NCBI RefSeq assembly: GCF_900177515.1
Contig: NZ_FXAK01000003.1
Coordinates: 1 to 61,558, forward strand
DNA from: Azospirillum oryzae
GTDB lineage: Bacteria > Pseudomonadota > Alphaproteobacteria > Azospirillales > Azospirillaceae
Length of the DNA stretch: 61,558 nt
Reading direction: 5' to 3'
How positions within the stretch are numbered: position 1 is the first letter of the stretch; every line of letters starts with the position of its first letter. A program made the translations under genes and the position numbers. Positions 57,575 through 61,558 of this stretch are shown here, one piece after another. The notes beneath the pieces were generated by a model. That model had not been told where the DNA came from. It searched no databases and was given only the letters and a program-made list of their open reading frames with translations.

Positions 57575-60020
57575 ATGGCGGGAAAGTCGCTTGCTGTCGG
57601 CGCAGGGGTCGCCGTGGGCGTCACCGGCGTTGGGAGTCTTGTCGCAACAGTGGCTTCACTGGCTGGGCCGGCTGCAGGGATCGCAACAGAAAGCCTTATC
57701 CAGGGCGCCGGCATCCTGGGTGTCGGGGGGCGGTTGCTGTCGGCGCTCTGGCGGCAGCAAAGCGGCTTCCACGCGCGCCGATTGAGAAGCGGACTGCGGA
57801 TCTTTTTGAAGGGGTGAGGGTCGAGGGCGAACTTGGCGATCTGCTCGTAGCGAAGGACGGTACGCGGATCCGAGTGCTGCGGCTTGCGGGGGTCGACTAT
57901 GGATCGGTGACGCCCGAGGGCGTCGCGCAGCTGGAGCGTCAACGTCACGACATGTGGCGCGATCTCGCGGCGCTGGGGTGTCATGTAACGGCCTATAGCC
58001 GGCGCGAAAGCGTCGGAGCTTCAAACGAGGCGGATTACGCAGAACCAATCCTACAGCATATCCATGACCTTTGGTCCGCGTCGTTCTCACGCGTCTACGT
58101 CAATGAACACTATCTTATCCTGCAGGTTTCGGGGGCGCACGCTCCCAAGGTGATGGTGGAGGCGACGCGTCGTGTGGTCGAGGGCCTGGACGCGTGGGCC
58201 CGCGGGTGCTGTGCAATGATGAGCCACGGTCGGAGTTGCTGTCCTTCTGGGCGTCGGTCCTGAACGGACGGCCCTGTGAGGTTGCTCAGGCAAGCGATAA
58301 CCTGGGTGAACGGCTGGCGGCCATGAGAGTGGGCTTCAACAGCGCTGCGGGCCGGGTGCTGTTCCGAGAGGATGGCCGCCAGTTCATGGCTGCGGCTGTG
58401 TCGGTGAAGGAATGGGGCATTGAAGACGGGCCGGGGATGCTGCGTTCGATCATGCAGATTCCTGGCCGGGTCGAAGTCCTGTCGCACGCTGTCGGCTTTG
58501 CACAGGACACGCTTGTCGGCGCGCTGGATCTTGATCGCAAGCAAGTCGCGCTGTTTTACAAATCTGGTGCCGCCGGTCAGGACTTCGCTACCGCAATTGA
58601 AAAGGTTGCGTCCGATGAAGATAGTTTCCTGAAATATCAGCTGACTGTGTTCGTCTACGGCGAAACGGAGGATGAGCTAGAATATCTGCTCGGCGTTGTA
58701 CGCAGCATCGTCAAAAGCTGCGGTCATGAAGCGGCGACGGAAGCGGGAGCGATCGAATATTTTGGCGTAGCCGGCTTCCTGCGGTGCGTCTTTTCTCGCG
58801 ACCGCGGCGGCTGTCCGCTGAAAACTTGGCTGGGCTGATGACATGGGAGGCCGAGCCCACCGGAATGGCGTCCTGCGATGGGGGCCGGGGGCAATCCGGT
58901 TGTTCCGGACGCGAACCGGAGGCCCCTACGCGCTGCAGCTGCACACCGCAACGGAGGGGCCAGTCGCTGCACACTCGCTGACGGTCGGCGGAACAGGCGC
59001 CGGTAAGACGGCACTGTGGCTGCATCTCGCCGGCGGCGCCCTTCGTCACGAACGGGTATCAGCCTACCTGTTTGATTCCGGACAGGGATGCCGTGTCTTT
59101 TGCGAGGCCGTATCTCCAGGGTCCTACATCCACCTCGGCCGCCGCGAAGCGGGGCTCAATCCGCTGCAGCACTTCAAAGACAAACGTGACGCGGATTTTC
59201 TGAATCAGTGGCTGCGGATGCTGGCTGCTGACGACAGCGCCGAAGCGGATATGGAGGCGAATGCCGCACTGAGGATGATCCGCGACGTGCCGGCAGCCCG
59301 CCGCATACTGCGGCAGTCGATGGACTGTTTTCCCGCACCAAGGGCGGCTCCGGTCAGGACTGGAACGCTGGGCGGCAGAAGATGGTGTCGGCGCGCTGTT
59401 CAATGCGGAGCGGGATACGCTGGATCTGACGGAACGCCGCCTGTTCGGGTTCGCAATGGACGATCTGTTTGAGGTCGAGGCCGCGACTGCGGCGGCCGTT
59501 GGCTACATCATGCATCGCATCCGCCAAGTCGCACGCGAAGGCAACAGACCGCACCTTGTGTTCATTGATGAGGCACCACGCCTTCTGAGCAATCCCGTCT
59601 TTGCCGCAGAAGCAAAGAAACTATTGCTTGAGCAACGAAAAGCACGAGGCTCCGTAAATTTGGCGTTCCAAACTGTAAAATCAGTGTTCGATACAGGGAT
59701 CGGACACGTGATCATTGAGAGTTGCCCGACATTTTTCCTGTTTCCGAACGAAAGCGCGTCTGGGAAGACTATAAGCACCTGAACCTAACCGAAGGACAGT
59801 TCGCGCAATCCGACGCGAAAGCCGTCTGACAAAGCATCTGCGGCGCTGGGTGATGGTCAAGAAGGGACAGGAAACCGTGATCTTGGACACGGACCTTTCC
59901 TGTCTCGGCGGTGCACTCCGCGTCTATCGCGGCGGGCCGGATGAATCGCTGCTCATGCAGCAACTGCAACGTCAATACGGGGTCGAGCGATGGGTGGAAG
60001 AACTCGTGAATATGGACTGA
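57575..60020 (+). pseudogene. virB4: VirB4-like T4SS ATPase broken by eight -1 frameshifts
   Basis: Restored, it is an ordinary VirB4/TraC-type ATPase of about 815 residues. A hydrophobic N-terminal lead ('GKSLAVGAGVAVGVTGVGSL'), the N-domain ('RVLRLAGVDYGSVTPEG'), 'LFRTRTGGPYALQLHTA', Walker A 'VGGTGAGKTALW', 'ALFNAERDTLDLTERRLFGF', Walker B 'HLVFIDEAPRLL' and the end 'VWEDYKHLNLTEGQF' / 'LTKHLRRWVMVKKGQE' occur in the right order but in frames that step -1 each time. Shifts fall near 57770, 58195, 58790, 58880, 59325, 59370, 59757 and 59820. No other stops occur in the restored frame that I can see. Sequence error is more likely than real decay. Confidence 0.8.
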
Positions 60021-60711
60021 AGGCTCTGCGCGCCGGCGTTGCCGGTGCCGTGGCCATGGTTGCGATTGCCGGCACGGCTCGCGCCGACATGCCGGTGATC
60101 GACGCGACCACATGGGCTGAGCTGATTGCCATCGGAAAGACGGCAAAAGAAGAACTCCAACCGTTATGGACACTTACAACGAAATCAACAGCTACGTGAC
60201 CTTCGTGGGCCATGTTGGCGACATGGCAATCGACTACGCGCGCAATCCGACGCGACTTATCAATGAAATCGGAAGCTGCCTCTTCAGCTTAGTTCCAAGA
60301 ATTACAATCTAAACCTTCCAACACTCTGCGAGGGAGCGCAGATGGTGGAAAGGAGTATTTCACAGTCGCGTCGCCTGACGGGTCGCTGTCTGAGGGGGTG
60401 GCCAAGGACATTGAAACCAAGCGGACGGTTGCAGCTGAAGAGGCCGTGAAGCGCGGCATGGCCATGAGCTGTATCAGCAGTCGAACCGCCGTACGCGGGA
60501 CGATCTGCTTGCGAGCGCGGTGCTTGCTGAGAGTCCGGTCAGCGGCGCCAGCCAAGTGAACATCACGAACCGGCTTCTGGTAGAGCTTCTGACGCAGCAG
60601 CAGACAACAAACCTGCTTCTCGCGTCTCTTCTTGAAGTACAGACGACTCAAAGCCTGCAACAGATCCCCATTGTCATGACCATGGGACAGGATCGGGTAG
60701 GCGTGCGGTAA
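59990..60711 (+). pseudogene. virB5: VirB5/TrbJ-like protein broken by four -1 frameshifts
   Basis: Starts with a signal peptide ('AVAMVAIAGTARA') and 'MPVIDATTWAELIAIGKTAK', and continues in shifted frames with 'MDTYNEINSYVTFVGHVGDM', 'LSSKNYNLNLPTLCEGAQMV', 'YFTVASPDGSLSEGVAKDIE' and 'ASQVNITNRLLVELLTQQQT' to the end. The last Gln-rich helix is typical of VirB5/TrbJ. Restored length is about 240 residues. Position between virB4 and virB6 fits. Confidence 0.7.
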
Positions 60712-61055
60712 TGGCAGCAGCTTGCCTTACCTGCGAAATCTTTACGCTGTTTGATGCGGCACAGGTTAGCTACGGGGAGCGCGCCTATACAGCGTTGTGG
60801 CCATCGGTAAAGAATGCCTTTGATGTGTTCGTCGGCGTCTCTCTTTGCTTCTATTTCTTGCGAATGATCGCTACTGGCAATGCAGCCTTCTCCGAGGGCG
60901 TGTTCCAGTTTCTGATCTATGCGTTCTGCGCGCAGACGATCTCAAGCACTGCATTCTTCAACGACTGGATCGTGGATCCCGTTCGAACCTTCATGTTCAA
61001 CGGCGCTCAGGTGTTGATGACACAAGCGAGTGTTGCCGGGTTCAGCGGGACGTGA
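60711..61055 (+). CDS. virB6: VirB6/TrbL-like protein, N-terminal part (before a frameshift)
   Basis: 114 residues ('MAAACLTCEIFTLFDAAQVS', 'FVGVSLCFYFLRMIATGN') that read as the first membrane and periplasmic segments of a TrbL/VirB6 channel protein. A single missing base at about 61045-61052 separates it from the next piece, which continues the family pattern. The ATG overlaps the virB5 stop. Confidence 0.75.
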   Translation: MAAACLTCEIFTLFDAAQVSYGERAYTALWPSVKNAFDVFVGVSLCFYFLRMIATGNAAFSEGVFQFLIYAFCAQTISSTAFFNDWIVDPVRTFMFNGAQVLMTQASVAGFSGT

Positions 61056-61558
61056 GCGGGGTTCTGCGTACGGTAGAAGCCAACCTGTTGTGCGTCGTGA
61101 ACCTTGGTCTGCAGATGATCCGCGATGCCGGCGTGTTCGGCCTTGCTGCCATCGTCGCCGCCGTCATCATGGGGTTCCCCTACCTCGTCGCGCTGCTTCT
61201 ATTCCTGCTGCTGCTTACTGAGGTCCTGGTCGTCCTCTTTATCGTGAAGGCGCTCGGTCCTCTGCTGATTGGCTTCCTGGCGTTCAAGCCGACACGCAGC
61301 ATCACCAAGAATGGCGCGAAGATGCTGGGACAAGCGGCCGGCGCGATCCTCATCACGGCGGCGCTGATGGGCCTGATGATGGGGCTGCTGGGCACCTTTA
61401 TGAAGTGGGTGCCGGGCAGCTGCACGGGCGGCTGGCGCGACGCAAAGGGCTTCATTTGGAGCGAGGGCTACATCGGCCTCGTGCTCTTCGGGTATTTCAT
61501 GCTGCTGATGCTCCTGAAAGCTCAAGGGTGGGCAGGGCAGCTTATCGAGTTCCACGGC
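61052..61558 (+). CDS. virB6: VirB6/TrbL-like protein, membrane core, running off the window
   Basis: Open to the last base and in frame with base 1. It carries several strong membrane helices ('IVAAVIMGFPYLVALLLFLL', 'LITAALMGLMMGLLG', 'YIGLVLFGYFMLLMLL') and the loop 'VKALGPLLIGFLAFKPTRS' typical of VirB6/TrbL. A GTG overlaps the previous stop, so a genuine separate start is possible, but a frameshift is more likely. The reading continues into the Gly-rich tail at the left edge. Confidence 0.8.
   Translation, partial: MSGVLRTVEANLLCVVNLGLQMIRDAGVFGLAAIVAAVIMGFPYLVALLLFLLLLTEVLVVLFIVKALGPLLIGFLAFKPTRSITKNGAKMLGQAAGAILITAALMGLMMGLLGTFMKWVPGSCTGGWRDAKGFIWSEGYIGLVLFGYFMLLMLLKAQGWAGQLIEFHG

Noticed and set aside
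57575..60020. Real decay of virB4 as the first explanation
   Set aside because: Every disruption is one missing base in the same sense, no other stops are present, and the motifs are preserved; error is the simpler reading, though not proved.
1..61558. tRNA or rRNA genes, antibiotic resistance genes, riboswitches
   Set aside because: None recognised by eye on either strand.

Overview
The window reads as one complete circular conjugative plasmid of about 61.6 kb, cut open inside a virB6-type gene: the last codon (61556-61558) runs in frame into base 1, and the T4SS order virB2-3-4-5-6 (right end) continues as virB6-7-8-9-10-X-11-D4 (left end). High GC, a RepC-type initiator, DUF736, an LPD29-type protein, a large ParB-like protein and PAS/LuxR and hybrid-kinase regulators point to an alphaproteobacterial host, most likely Rhodospirillales (Azospirillum-like). 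This is inferred from families only.

Layout. (1) 56.8-61.56 kb plus 1-9.8 kb, + strand: conjugative T4SS (VirB2 to VirD4) with an extra secreted, Gly/Thr-rich and Cys-rich protein between VirB10 and VirB11. An EamA-type exporter follows. (2) 10.7-20.8 kb, - strand: MobC and a MOBP-like relaxase, an oriT candidate with an RK2-like nic core, 21-bp iterons, a GT41 (SPINDLY/OGT-like) glycosyltransferase, a large ParB-like protein, an LPD29-type protein and several small genes. (3) 20.8-24.9 kb: a HigBA/RelE-Xre toxin-antitoxin pair, a hairpin-rich gene-free stretch, and a small unit of PAS-LuxR regulator, 'WHxHM' protein, stem-loop and 32-aa hydrophobic peptide. (4) 24914-32374: a Tn3-family-type element with 56-bp inverted ends and a perfect 5-bp target duplication. 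It has no Tn3 transposase or resolvase, and carries an IS6 element, an ISNCY-type element, a hybrid histidine kinase and a CheC protein. Removing it restores a broken gene. (5) 32.3-36 kb: lytic transglycosylase, repC, a ribbon-helix-helix-like protein and a candidate small RNA. (6) 36.0-48.4 kb, + strand: a type IV (R64-like thin) pilus operon with transglycosylase, secretin, ATPase, platform, pilin-like proteins, a very unusual tip-adhesin candidate and a DsbA/G-like thioredoxin. (7) 48.5-50.1 kb: ParA plus RHH partition pair with a 28-bp repeat array that looks like its centromere. (8) 50.6-56.8 kb: serine recombinase, a DUF1883-TIR defence-type protein, and small membrane, secreted and unknown genes.

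How it fits together. The pilus operon and the T4SS operon are preceded by nearly the same ~136-bp block, including an identically spaced CGATTAGT / ACTAATCG dyad. The ACTAATC core recurs ahead of mobC and in the repC upstream region, so transfer, pilus and perhaps replication genes are probably under one plasmid regulator. The pilus probably makes initial contact, the T4SS with VirD4 moves the relaxase-DNA complex, and the par array and toxin-antitoxin pair keep the plasmid.

Quality warning. Between 55.7 and 61.1 kb I count 14 frameshifts, every one a single-base deletion in sense. They break virB4, virB5, virB6 and one small gene without adding other stops. They look more like consensus error near the contig ends than decay.
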